Assembly: GCA_022071945.1 (NCBI GenBank)
Contig: JAJVIN010000029.1
Location: forward strand, 188,390-252,389
DNA length: 64,000 nucleotides
Direction of reading: 5' to 3'
DNA from: Thermoanaerobaculia bacterium
GTDB taxonomy: Bacteria; Acidobacteriota; Thermoanaerobaculia; UBA5066
The position numbers and the translations under genes were made by a program. The first letter of the stretch is position 1. Each line of letters opens with the position of its first letter. Shown one piece after another: positions 40,807 to 49,804 of this stretch. The notes under the pieces were generated by a model. The model was not told the DNA's origin. It did not search any database and was given only the letters and a program-made list of their open reading frames with translations.

Positions 40807-42024
40807 TCAGGCCGCGGGAGCGAGCGCCGTTGCTTCCTTCACCGCCGCGATCCCTCCGTAAGCCTGCTTCAGCATCGCGAAGATCAGGTACCAGCCGACG
40901 ATCAGGAGGACCGGCAGATGGATGAACCACGGGATCAGGAGTGACGAGTCCCAGAGCCCGTGGAGCACGACCGCGATCGCCCACCTCCGGACCACGACCG
41001 GGTGGAAGAGCATCGAGATCTCGAACTTCTTGTTCCCCTTCACCCGCCAGAGAGCGGCGCCGATCATGGCCGTCCAGATGACGTGCATCCCCGGAGCGAG
41101 CATCCCTCGCAGCATGATGCTGTCGAAAAGCCCCTCGCCGGATCTGTAGGCATAGCCAGCGGTTTCGAAGCCCGCGAAACCGGCGCCAACGGCCGCTCCG
41201 AACAGGATGCCGTTGAGCTGCCACGGATAGCGCATGGAGCCGACGACGAGGAGGAGGACGAGTGCCTTGCCGGTCTCCTCGCCGACACCGGTCAGCATCG
41301 CCGGGATGATGGCCCCGGTGCCCGCGCCGGGGATGTACTGGAAGAGGAAGAGCGTCAGCACGAGGCTGAGCGCGCCTCCGACCAGCATCATCTTGAAGAC
41401 CTGGTAGATCGAGACGTTCCGCGGGGTGTTCAGCTCGAAGAAGAGGATGACGCAGGCGAGCGGCACGCCGAACGCGCCGACCACGATGATGCCGGGAACG
41501 AAGTTCACGTTCCGGAACGTGCTGAGGCCGATCCGCAGCAGGACGTACGAGGCGATGCAGCCGGCGAGGACGTACCAGAAGACCCGGGGCGCCGGCCATC
41601 CGGTCTTGATCTCGGCCAAGGACGGTGTCGTCTTCCGCGTGCCGACGATGAACTCCTCCTCGATGTCCTCCTCGCCGGTCTTCTCCTTCAGCCCTCCGAT
41701 CAGGACCTGCTTGACGTTGATGTCCGAAATGGTCGGGAGATCCGCGACATCGCTGATCTTCGCTCCGACGCCGCCGAGCATGCCGCGAAGATCCCGCTGC
41801 GGCGCGGTGGCGGAAGGCTTCGGGGGCGGCGGAAGGGGCGGCGGCGCAACCTCCTTCGGGTAGAGGAAATCGAACGTCTGTGCCTCGGCCCAGTCCTGCA
41901 TTCCGTCCTTCCAGACGAGGGTCGACCGCTGGATCCGGCCGTCCCGCGCGCGGCGGACCAGCGCGTCACGATCGACGGGACCCTGGTTGGCGTTGTTCAC
42001 GACATAGAACCACTGCTCGGCCAT
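40807..42024 (-). CDS. GYF-domain PrsW-type intramembrane metalloprotease
   Basis: 405 aa. Residues 1-52 form a GYF_2 domain (WFYVVNNANQGPVDRDALVRRARDGRI, LVWKDGMQDWAEA). A proline-rich linker and a ~60-residue acidic stretch follow. The PrsW domain has about eight helices and the catalytic-type motifs GVGEETGKAL (EExxK), GFETAGYA, PGMHVIWTA and VLHGLWDSS. PrsW cleaves an anti-sigma factor in Bacillus; the substrate here is unknown. The ATG at 42024 is preceded by GGAAGGAG. Confidence 0.87.
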   Translation of the reverse strand: MAEQWFYVVNNANQGPVDRDALVRRARDGRIQRSTLVWKDGMQDWAEAQTFDFLYPKEVAPPPLPPPPKPSATAPQRDLRGMLGGVGAKISDVADLPTISDINVKQVLIGGLKEKTGEEDIEEEFIVGTRKTTPSLAEIKTGWPAPRVFWYVLAGCIASYVLLRIGLSTFRNVNFVPGIIVVGAFGVPLACVILFFELNTPRNVSIYQVFKMMLVGGALSLVLTLFLFQYIPGAGTGAIIPAMLTGVGEETGKALVLLLVVGSMRYPWQLNGILFGAAVGAGFAGFETAGYAYRSGEGLFDSIMLRGMLAPGMHVIWTAMIGAALWRVKGNKKFEISMLFHPVVVRRWAIAVVLHGLWDSSLLIPWFIHLPVLLIVGWYLIFAMLKQAYGGIAAVKEATALAPAA

Positions 42025-42129
42025 CTGGGCGAACTCCTTCCGAAAGGGTAGCGTCACGGCGCGCGGCCCGCCAAGCGGAAAAAGCCATCCCGGAGGGCTC
42101 CCACCCGAGCGATCCTCTCCCTGGACGAC

Positions 42130-42594
42130 TCACGGAGTCTGGCGCAGTTTGGCTAGCTCCAGCAGTTTCACGTCGGCTTCATCTTGCGGCCGGCCTGCCG
42201 CGCGCTTGGCGGTGATCAGGTCATCGATGCCGATGAGATTGACAGTGATTGGTCCCCACTCGGCTCGAGAACGCCGTGGCCAGGCATGCTCGAAGACGAC
42301 CCCGGGAATGGATCGGAGGATGTCGACTCGGGCGGGTGGTGTTCCGAAGAACAGGAACTCTTCAGCCGACATCCCCGCGGCTTGCTCGATGAGTCCATCA
42401 GGGGCGCCGAACGCCGTCAGAGCCTTCACGGCCCTTGCCAGATTCGCGGGAGACGTTCCGATCCAGAGGTCCAGATCCTTGGTGTACCTCGGTTTGGCGT
42501 GAGTCGAAACAGCCCACCCTCCAACGACGAGATACTCAACCCCGAAGTTTTCGAACTCCGTAAGCAAGTCGATCAAGTCGAGGGACAGGTCCAC
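42130..42594 (-). CDS. MNT-type nucleotidyltransferase
   Basis: 154 aa from the GTG at 42594. The nucleotidyltransferase signature GGWAVSTHAKPRYTKDLDLWI is of the GGxA...RxTxDLDL form, and a second acidic position lies in PPARVDILRSI. Proteins of this kind occur with small partner proteins in toxin-antitoxin-like pairs, or they modify nucleotides. An upstream GTG at 42621 would add nine residues. The gene overlaps the preceding small gene by 59 bases, typical of such pairs. Confidence 0.72.
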   Translation of the reverse strand: MDLSLDLIDLLTEFENFGVEYLVVGGWAVSTHAKPRYTKDLDLWIGTSPANLARAVKALTAFGAPDGLIEQAAGMSAEEFLFFGTPPARVDILRSIPGVVFEHAWPRRSRAEWGPITVNLIGIDDLITAKRAAGRPQDEADVKLLELAKLRQTP

Positions 42595-42727
42595 GGTTTC
42601 CCTGAAGGTACCACGAATCACGAACGAGCTCGATGGTGGCCTGGAACTTCTGGCCGGGCGGGACGCGACTCCAATAGTCAAGATCGAGAGCCTCGAAGTC
42701 CGCGAACGAGGAAGCCCTCCCAAACAC
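42536..42727 (-). CDS. Small partner protein of the nucleotidyltransferase
   Basis: 63 aa from the GTG at 42727; the frame is open further upstream. Contains FGRASSFADFEALDLDYWSRVPPGQKF, a pattern seen in small proteins encoded directly before nucleotidyltransferases, then TIELVRDSWYLQG. It overlaps the nucleotidyltransferase gene. A role as cognate regulator or antitoxin is inferred from the pairing only. The start is uncertain. Confidence 0.55.
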   Translation of the reverse strand: MFGRASSFADFEALDLDYWSRVPPGQKFQATIELVRDSWYLQGNRGPVPRLDRLAYGVRKLRG

Positions 42728-43000
42728 GAGTGAAACCCGCCGCGCCTCGCGTCTCTCGGCAACTGATGAGCTTCGCGCACCTTCTGGGGTCAGGGGATGA
42801 GCCACTGGTTTCACTCTAGCATCGAGGCGCCCGGCCCTTCGGGGAGGTCCTGGAACTGATTCCCCCGAGTGAGCCCTCGCCCGGTTCCGGCCACGTTCTC
42901 TTTGGAAGCCGGGGGCGGCCTGAAGCGCACCTCTCGCTCTTTCCTTGGCACGGGAGATGCTTCGTATGTAGCCGCCGCGACGGCAGCCTTGGAGGCTCTC

Positions 43001-43684
43001 ATGTTTGCGACTCGTGACCTCAACGTCAGAAACCTGCCCCCGGCCGAGCACTCCTCCGCGATCTTCGGCGCCTTCGATGCCCTGAAGCCCGGCGAGGGGT
43101 TCATTCTCGTGACCGATAGTGACCCCAAGCCGTTCCTTCTCCAGTTTCAGGCCGGGCGCCCGGGACGTTTCGAGTGGAACGTGCTCGAGGCCGGACCCGC
43201 GAGGTTTCGCGTCGATATCCGGCGCCGTGCCACGGAGAGCCCGCGGAGCGTGACCGAGTATCTGGAACGAGATCACAGACGCCTCGACGCCATCATCCCT
43301 GAGGTCGAGCGCCTCGCCGGTGAGCGCTCCTTTCCAGAGGCCGGAGAGCGCTTCGCGGAATTCGTTTGCGGCCTCGGGAGGCACATCGACGCGGAGGAGC
43401 AGGTCCTCTTCCCGGCCTTCGAACAGATCACCGGGATGACCCAGGGCGGACCGACCTACGTGATGCGCGCCGAACACGTCGACATCCGCCGCCTGATGGG
43501 TGAGGTCTCGGCGGCACTCGCGACAGCCGATGCCTCGGGGGCGGAACGGTCGATCCGGGGACTGCTGGAGACCCTGGGCCTTCACAACATCAAGGAGGAG
43601 CGGATGCTCTACCCAATGGCGGATCAGGCCGCCAGGGACGACCAGACACGAGACGACCTCGTGAAGCGGCTACAGGCCGTCTGA
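43001..43684 (+). CDS. DUF2249 and hemerythrin-domain protein
   Basis: 227 aa. The N-terminal DUF2249 (~1-65) shows the LNVRNLPPAEHSSAIFGAFDALKPGEGFILVTD signature. A hemerythrin/HHE domain (~80-220) carries iron-ligand candidates in LERDHRRLD, GRHIDAEEQVLFPAFE, RAEHVDIRR and HNIKEERMLYPM. Such proteins recur with denitrification and NO-response genes and may handle NO or O2. GGAGG precedes the ATG at 43001, and the upstream in-frame start at 42869 is not needed. The glutamine amidotransferase gene follows four bases later, so they are probably co-transcribed. Confidence 0.88.
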   Translation: MFATRDLNVRNLPPAEHSSAIFGAFDALKPGEGFILVTDSDPKPFLLQFQAGRPGRFEWNVLEAGPARFRVDIRRRATESPRSVTEYLERDHRRLDAIIPEVERLAGERSFPEAGERFAEFVCGLGRHIDAEEQVLFPAFEQITGMTQGGPTYVMRAEHVDIRRLMGEVSAALATADASGAERSIRGLLETLGLHNIKEERMLYPMADQAARDDQTRDDLVKRLQAV

Positions 43685-43688
43685 CGCC

Positions 43689-44309
43689 ATGACCGCCACG
43701 TGGTTCGTTCTTCAGCACGTCTCCTGGGAGCCCGCGGGGTTGATCGCCGTGGTAGCGAAGGAACGCGGTCTCTCCGTGGAGGTCCGTCGCATGGACCGGG
43801 GCGACTCCGTCCCTTCCGTGAACGAGGCCGCCGGCGTGATCTCGATGGGGGGGCCCATGGGAGTGAGGGATGCGTCCTTGCTCCCGTTCCTGACGGACGA
43901 GCTGTCCCTGCTCCATGCGGCCGTGAAGCGGGACATCCCGGTGCTCGGCATCTGCCTCGGGGCCCAGCTCCTCGCGGCCGCCCTGGGAGCGCGAGTCGAG
44001 AAAGGATCCATGGCCGAGGTCGGGCCCGGTGAGATCTGGCTGACACCGGAAGGACAGCGCGATCCGGTCCTCGGCGCGGCCGGACCCGCCGTCCCCGTCG
44101 TGCACTGGCACGAGGACACCTTCGGGATCCCCGAGGGAGCCCTCCGGCTCGCCGAGAGCGCGCGCTGTCCGAATCAGGCCTTCCGCGCCGGGCGGCGGGC
44201 CTACGGCTTCCAGTTCCACGTCGAGGTCGACCGCGCCCTCGCCGCCGCGTGGATGGAGCGGCTGCCTCCGGGAACCCGCTTCGACGAGAGACACCGCACG
44301 GACGTCTAA
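43689..44309 (+). CDS. Class I glutamine amidotransferase-like protein
   Basis: 206 aa. GATase1 fold with the nucleophile in VLGICLGAQLLA (Cys89) and the His/Glu pair in FQFHVEVD. The N-terminal QHVSWEPAG and MGGPMGV are typical of stand-alone GMP-synthase-like amidotransferases whose acceptor is unknown. The frame after the TAA at 44307-44309 continues with RAGREIIRRYFDVAL to a TGA, resembling the C-terminal helix of the family. The last ~20 residues may therefore have been lost by a nonsense change. The catalytic residues are unaffected. Confidence 0.82.
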   Translation: MTATWFVLQHVSWEPAGLIAVVAKERGLSVEVRRMDRGDSVPSVNEAAGVISMGGPMGVRDASLLPFLTDELSLLHAAVKRDIPVLGICLGAQLLAAALGARVEKGSMAEVGPGEIWLTPEGQRDPVLGAAGPAVPVVHWHEDTFGIPEGALRLAESARCPNQAFRAGRRAYGFQFHVEVDRALAAAWMERLPPGTRFDERHRTDV

Positions 44310-44395
44310 CGGGCCGGCCGGGAGATCATCCGCCGCTACTTCGACGTGGCTCTCTCTGTCTCGCCCGCCGCCTGACCGGGAACGGCAACGGCCGC

Positions 44396-44440
44396 CCCCG
44401 CTCGCCGCCCGGCTCCAGGACAGGGCTGCGGCGAGCGGGG
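44396..44440. terminator. Long perfect hairpin between convergent genes
   Basis: A 13-bp perfect stem, CCCCGCTCGCCGC (44396-44408) with GCGGCGAGCGGGG (44428-44440), and a 19-nt loop. It lies between the amidotransferase stop and the convergent gene ending at 44449. There is no T tract. A bidirectional terminator or mRNA 3' stabiliser is plausible. Confidence 0.5.
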
Positions 44441-44448
44441 CGAGCCGC

Positions 44449-45432
44449 TCACTTCACGGTCAGCTTGATCCTGGAGAAGTACTCGGAAAAACCACCCTTG
44501 TGCTCGTAGACCTCTCCCTGGTGGTCATCGATGACATAGACGGTGTATGCGCCCGGCTCGAGGCCGCGGCTTCCGGGTGTGATCCCCCCTGTCGAGGCCC
44601 ACATGGTCGAGGTGTCCCTCAGAGTGTCACTCCGGGTCTCGAACACGAACTTCCCGTCGCTCCCGTCGGCGTTCTGATGGTGGATGACGATCTTGATCTG
44701 ATTGACGTTGAAGGACTTGCTGTTCTTCACCAGGATGTTGAAGTCCTTGCCTGAAGGCCAGGACATCAGCCCCTTCTCAGGATCGCCGGAGAATTTCAGG
44801 GGCTTGAGGTCGTCATCGGTGTCGTCGCAGATCCAGACCCGGGAGGTTCCGATCCCGCCCGTTGCCGTGGCGGCGCCGGCCGCCTTGCCACTGCCGACTG
44901 CGAAAGGCCGTTCCACGTAGCTCTTCTCGTAGTCGTCCCGGCTGGCGAGCCGGAGCTTGTAGCTCCCGTCCTTGAGTGTGTAGCAGCCCGTGAGTTCCCG
45001 CGCCCCCTTGTCCACGAAGGGCTTACCCTGTGCGGAGACCATCCTGCCCTTCTCGTCCACGACGACGGCGTACGCTCTCTCATCCTGCGCCAGAGGTTTC
45101 GTCCATGTGACCCTGTAGAAGAGGTTGCAGTCTGTCGGCTTGGCGGCCGGCTTCAATCTGACCGGGTCGGGGAGCGGCGCGCCCTCCGGGATCCTGTCGC
45201 TGAAATTCTTCGGCGACGGCTTGCCCGAGGCGAAGATCTCGATCTTGGCTCCGTCGAACTGAGCCAGAGCCCGGGACTTCACGGTCAGGCATCCGAACAG
45301 CGCGGCAAGCGTCATCGCGTAACGGCGACAGTGGGCCGGAGCCGTTCCCCGCCGCTCGCCAGAAGGCTTGGGAAAGCACGCCTCGACCCTGGAAACCTGG
45401 GATTCATCTGGGTCCATCTTCAGTCTTCTCAT
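44449..45432 (-). CDS. Hypothetical secreted protein
   Basis: 327 aa of no recognised family. A long N-terminus (~35 residues) precedes a hydrophobic segment (AMTLAALFGCLTV) that could be a signal. The rest appears beta-rich, with paired aromatic strands (YRVTWTKPLAQDERAYAVVVDEKG, GSYKLRLASRDDYE, GAYTVYVIDDHQGEVYEH), as in repeated Ig-like modules. GAGGAG precedes the ATG at 45432. The 14-mer repeat at 45657 lies 225 bp upstream. Confidence 0.62.
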   Translation of the reverse strand: MRRLKMDPDESQVSRVEACFPKPSGERRGTAPAHCRRYAMTLAALFGCLTVKSRALAQFDGAKIEIFASGKPSPKNFSDRIPEGAPLPDPVRLKPAAKPTDCNLFYRVTWTKPLAQDERAYAVVVDEKGRMVSAQGKPFVDKGARELTGCYTLKDGSYKLRLASRDDYEKSYVERPFAVGSGKAAGAATATGGIGTSRVWICDDTDDDLKPLKFSGDPEKGLMSWPSGKDFNILVKNSKSFNVNQIKIVIHHQNADGSDGKFVFETRSDTLRDTSTMWASTGGITPGSRGLEPGAYTVYVIDDHQGEVYEHKGGFSEYFSRIKLTVK

Positions 45433-45940
45433 GTCTCCTCTTTCCTCCCGGGACCGCACGGGCCGGCCCGGGTCTCGAGCACCGCGGTGTGGCACCCCTC
45501 GAGTTCCGTGAGACCTAGCAAGGAAGATGCCGGACTCGCGCGGATAGGCGGCGGGCGGGCGGCCGTCTCCAGGGTTCCGTGCTCTATCGAAGGTGCATCC
45601 CTCCCGAAAGCCCTGGCCCAGGCTCTCGTTTTCAAGAGCCGAGCCACCGGCCATTCCTCAGTTTCGAGAGCCCGCCAAAGGCTATCTCGAGCGGGACTTC
45701 CGGTCAGGATAACGTTCCCCCAGTTTCGGCCAGATTGGCAGCTGATTTGCTATCTACCCTTCCGGGACTTCCACCAACAGCGGTTCACAGTCCGGGGCGC
45801 GGTGCGCGGATGGGAAGAGCGGCTCACGCCGAATGGCCGTGGTCTGGATGTCCGGCCCATTTCTTCCCGCTCGATGAGAGGAACCGCGAGCCGGGTGAGT
45901 TTGGGTGCTGCCGGCCGAATCTCGGGAACGAGGAGGAGAC
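45433..45940. other. Intergenic region with two copies of the hairpin-like repeat
   Basis: 508 bp between divergent genes. GGCTCTCGTTTTCAAGAGCC (45621-45640) is a perfect 6-bp hairpin related to the 14-mer. 45657-45670 is an exact 14-mer match. No gene is recognised. Confidence 0.5.
45657..45670 (-). repeat. Intergenic 14-mer CTCARDWWCGASAG, copy 5
   Basis: CTCAGTTTCGAGAG, 17 bp from the related hairpin at 45621-45640. Upstream of the minus-strand secreted-protein gene. Confidence 0.5.
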
Positions 45941-46925
45941 GTGTTTTTCTTCCCAAACGGCGAGTGGGTTTTCAACGACGATCACATCCTTCGCATCAGG
46001 ATCACCGACAGCCCATCCCCGGATCCGGGCAAGGTAGGGAGTCTCATCGAGCTGAAGTCGTACTCGCTCATCATGGGCGCGTACCGGGGCGACACGTTTC
46101 CGCTCTCGAGGATCACGATCGTGGGGGACAAGCACCTTCGCGCGGACTTCAGAACCAGCAAGATCCGGGGAACGCTGGATCTCACCGTCGACACGTACGG
46201 CCAGGCCAACCTCAAGTACGAGACCCTCAATCTGGCACCGAACATCTCTCAGAGTGCCTGGTCGAGCAATGTCCAGTCGAAGATCTTCAAGCCGGGCCGC
46301 GCGGGGGGGAAGAACCTGAGGGTCGCCATCAGCTCGGGAGATGTGGCCGGATTGAAGGCCGGATACTCCGCCACGCTCGGGAATGTCTACGTGCGCGACC
46401 TGGACGTCATGTGGGAGTACATCTACGCGATGGCCGTGGGCGGTGCCGGCGCCGGCGCCGGGCTATCGCCGTTCCCGAAGACCACGAACTACCATGAGGT
46501 CTATCCCGACCCCCCCTGCCCGAACTGGGATGGCGCCAGCGTGAGCCTGTACACGAGGGGTGCCGGATCGCTGGTTGTTCCGGTTGTAGTAGCCGGAGAG
46601 GAACCTGATCAAGATCGCTCCCACCGTCGATTACGAAAGGGGAGGCTGGATCTACCGCCGGATGGAGTTCGGCGCCACGAACGGCACACTGAAAATCCGT
46701 CCTGACGGTACCTACGACTGGAATGGCGTGAAGGGGAAATACCGCGTGGCGGCTGAGGACGAGTCCGCCCTCTCCTACCGGGGAGGAGGCGCCGTCGTCC
46801 TCCTGGCCGCCAAGACCGGGTATGACTGGATCGTGTTGAAAGACAGGAAGCCCGAGTCGGGTGACTGGATCGACGTTCAGGAATACAAGTCCCGCGGAAC
46901 GCTTCAGGAGCACGGAACGCGGTAG
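45941..46925 (+). pseudogene. Hypothetical protein gene interrupted by a +1 frameshift
   Basis: From the GTG at 45941 (AGGAGG upstream) a protein-like frame reads FFFPNGEWVFNDDHILRIRI to SLVVPVVVAGE near 46600. It then degenerates into Arg-rich sequence and stops at 46705. Skipping one G in GGAGAGGAAC (46595-46604) continues a protein-like frame, NLIKIAPTVDYERGGWIYRR to the stop at 46925. That second frame has stop codons just before the junction. The simplest reading is one ~327-residue gene with a one-base insertion, which could be a real mutation or a sequencing error. There is no signal peptide and no known family. Confidence 0.55.
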
Positions 46926-47029
46926 AGAGGGACCGGCAGGCAAGGACCGGCGCGTAAACACGGGCTTCTCGCGCGCCGGGTCGCCCCGATGCGGTTCGCT
47001 CGTGAAAACGCTTCTGGGAGGTCGATGCC

Positions 47030-49801
47030 ATGCTCGCAGTCCGCGCCGCGCGGCTTCTTTTCCCGCTTCTCCTGCCGTGTGTCCTGATCCCCTGCCCCGG
47101 CGAGGCCGCGGAGGCGCGGCGGAGTCCCGCGGTACCGGCACAGTCGAGCCCATGCCCGCCGGGGTTCTCGGGACCCGGCTGTTCCTTCTGCACGCGGGAA
47201 TCAGCCGGAACCGCTTGCCATCCGGGCTCGATGGCGGATCTCGTGGATTTGCCGGCCATCAAGGCGATGACGCTTCGGGACCTGGGGTGGACCACCACAA
47301 CTACCCGCCAGGAGAACGGCGTGACGATCTACACGGGTGAATGGTGGGCAGGAGTGTTTCGGGCCTACACCCCCGAGGGCGTTCCAGTCGACGTTCCTCT
47401 GCGCGAGGCCGCCGCCGTCTATGTCCCGGACGGGTATCCCGCAACGCCCAACCCCGGCCTCGGGATGGTCTACGCCGCCCACACCCCGGGCAAGGTGCTC
47501 GGGTTGACAGGGGCGAACATCGCCCGGCGCTTCGGGATTCCCGTGCTGTACCACGGTGAGTACGCCAACTGGCTGAAGGCCGGTTACGAGTCGAGGTCCG
47601 AGATTCACTCGGCGTCAATGGGCCACATCCGGCGCTCGAACCCGTGCGCGCCGGTTGACCTCGTCCGAGGGAACTTCCCGCTGGCACTGGCCCGCACGGA
47701 CATGATGGCGATCACGCTTCTGCAGCGCCTCGTCGAGTTGGGGGGCGGGACGGTCGAGAAGGTCGCCCTTCGCGGCTTTTCCAAGGAAGGACAGGGCGCT
47801 TGGCTCGCCTTCCTCCTGGACGACCGGATCGAGGTGGGGATCCCGGGCGGATATCACCTCCAAGACAACGATCACTTCCAGCGATTCTGGGAAGCGGCGC
47901 TCGGGTGCGAGGCGGGGTCGCCAGCACAGCAGCGAATCCAGGCCATGGTCAACATGTTCGAGTGGAGGCACACGACACCCGCGGGGGCCGCCTACCTCAA
48001 CCGGCTCGGAATCGTGGAGAACCAGGCCCGGAACTACCCCCGCGTCTTCCTGATTGACGGAGACGTCGGCATGTACGACATGCACGATGGTTCGAACGGC
48101 ATGTCGGCGGGGGATGAAACCGCGTTCCTCGACTCTCTGCGGAAGCCGTGGCGCTACGTGCGCAAGCCAACCTACGAGGACGGTGCTGACGGCGAGGACG
48201 GAGACGTGACGAGCACGACGGCCGTGCCGGCGCTTGGCGCGGAACTCCTCGTCTCGGGCCCGGGCTCGGAGGCGGCCCTCTATCCAGACATCCTTCAGGC
48301 CACCGCCGCCTTGACCGGCGACCGGTTCGTCATCACCGCGCGCGCGACCTCCATAACACAGGCCGCCCGGGTCTGGTGGACATGGTCGACCGACGCCGTT
48401 TTCAACGATGAGGCTCAGGAGCCCTGGAAGTCCGTTCCGATGACCGCGACGGGAGGCGGGACGTGGACCTCGCCCCCCATTGCCGCCCCTGCCGGCACCG
48501 TGATCGGCTGGTACGCCGAAGTGGAGAACAGCACGACGGTGGGCGGAACCGTCTTCACGAGAACGCACGCCGCCCCCATCCGCTTCCTCCGCCTCCCCGA
48601 CCCGAAGTCCTGCGCGGCCGCCCCTGTGCAGAACTGCAGCCCGTCGAGCTGGAGCCTCCTGCTCCCCGTCGTTCTCGAGTCGGCCGGAGTGGGGGGGAGC
48701 CGCTACACCTCCGAGGTCACCCTCGCCTCTCGAGCCGCCACATCAACCGAAGTGACCCTCGTCTACACGGCCTCGGAGGGCTCGGGGAGCGGCTCGGCAA
48801 CGATCACTCTCGCTCCGGGAGAGCAACGGGTGATCCCGGGAATCCTCGAGTTCTTGAGGAATCAGGGGCTCGCCATCCCGAACGACGGCTCGCCCCAGAT
48901 CGGGACGCTCCTGTGTACCTTCGCCGGCGTCCCCTCGGGGAGCCAGGTGTTTGCCGCGGCCCCCTCGGCGGACCAGGTCTTCGCCGGGGTCCGCACGTTC
49001 ACGACCGATCCCGCCGGCGGCTCCGGCACGTTCGGTCTCTTCACCCCGGCCGCGGAGTCCGGGGAGGGGCCCGTCACGATCTTCGGCCTCCAGCAGAACG
49101 CCTCCCAGCGTTCGAACCTCGCCGTCGTCAACGCGGGAGCCTCGCCCGTGACCGTTCGGGTCGAACTCTTCGGACCATCCGGACAGAGCCTCGGCGTCCT
49201 CCCGAGCCAGCAGATCGCGGGCCTCGGCTGGTTCCAGTTCAGACAGCCGCTCCTGGGCAAGGCGTCATCAGGCCGCGCGGTCGTGACTCGAGTCGAGGGG
49301 AACTCTCCGATTTCGGCCTATGGCGTCCTGAATGACGCCGTGACGTCGGACGGCTCCTACCTCGCTCCCGTCTTTCCCGGCGACGCGTCGGGTCCCGGCC
49401 GCCTCGTCCCGATCGTCCTCGACGTCTCCGGTATTGGCGGCGCGCGGTACCACACCGAGCTGACGCTGACGAACTTCACATCGAGCCCCCTCTCGCTGAC
49501 CCTCGTCTACACGGCCGCCGCCGGGTTCGGGAGCGGGTCGGGAGAGGTCCCCCTGACGCTCCCGGCGGGCGAGCAGAGGATCGTCGCCGACGCCATCGCC
49601 CTCCTCCGAGGCACCCTCCCGATCGAAACGGGAATCAATGTGGGCGGATCGCTGATGGTGATTCAATCCAGAAACGGCGTTGGCCAGGGACAGCAGCACA
49701 CCGCTGGGCCAGGCGGAGCGCGTCACCTGATGTTCGCGGATTCCTCCGCCCTGCGCGGTGCCAGGATCTCGAAGATGATGGCGAACAGGATGAATCCGTA
49801 G
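47030..49801 (+). CDS. Secreted PhoPQ-related alpha/beta hydrolase with repeated C-terminal beta domains
   Basis: 923 aa. A signal peptide (to ~residue 27) and a short Cys-rich region (CPPGFSGPGCSFC) precede a PhoPQ-activated pathogenicity-related hydrolase domain (~85-520) with the nucleophile elbow GFSKEG (Ser251), WLAFLLDDRIEVGIPG and FLIDGDVGMYD. The last ~390 residues carry two copies of a beta domain. Their marker segments are LLPVVLESAGVGGSRYTSEVTL and LVPIVLDVSGIGGARYHTELTL, each followed by LVYTA, GSGS and an AGEQRIV-type strand. This domain is frequent in Acidobacteriota secreted proteins. The hydrolase substrate is unknown. GGGAGG precedes the ATG. Confidence 0.8.
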   Translation: MLAVRAARLLFPLLLPCVLIPCPGEAAEARRSPAVPAQSSPCPPGFSGPGCSFCTRESAGTACHPGSMADLVDLPAIKAMTLRDLGWTTTTTRQENGVTIYTGEWWAGVFRAYTPEGVPVDVPLREAAAVYVPDGYPATPNPGLGMVYAAHTPGKVLGLTGANIARRFGIPVLYHGEYANWLKAGYESRSEIHSASMGHIRRSNPCAPVDLVRGNFPLALARTDMMAITLLQRLVELGGGTVEKVALRGFSKEGQGAWLAFLLDDRIEVGIPGGYHLQDNDHFQRFWEAALGCEAGSPAQQRIQAMVNMFEWRHTTPAGAAYLNRLGIVENQARNYPRVFLIDGDVGMYDMHDGSNGMSAGDETAFLDSLRKPWRYVRKPTYEDGADGEDGDVTSTTAVPALGAELLVSGPGSEAALYPDILQATAALTGDRFVITARATSITQAARVWWTWSTDAVFNDEAQEPWKSVPMTATGGGTWTSPPIAAPAGTVIGWYAEVENSTTVGGTVFTRTHAAPIRFLRLPDPKSCAAAPVQNCSPSSWSLLLPVVLESAGVGGSRYTSEVTLASRAATSTEVTLVYTASEGSGSGSATITLAPGEQRVIPGILEFLRNQGLAIPNDGSPQIGTLLCTFAGVPSGSQVFAAAPSADQVFAGVRTFTTDPAGGSGTFGLFTPAAESGEGPVTIFGLQQNASQRSNLAVVNAGASPVTVRVELFGPSGQSLGVLPSQQIAGLGWFQFRQPLLGKASSGRAVVTRVEGNSPISAYGVLNDAVTSDGSYLAPVFPGDASGPGRLVPIVLDVSGIGGARYHTELTLTNFTSSPLSLTLVYTAAAGFGSGSGEVPLTLPAGEQRIVADAIALLRGTLPIETGINVGGSLMVIQSRNGVGQGQQHTAGPGGARHLMFADSSALRGARISKMMANRMNP

Positions 49802-49804
49802 GAT

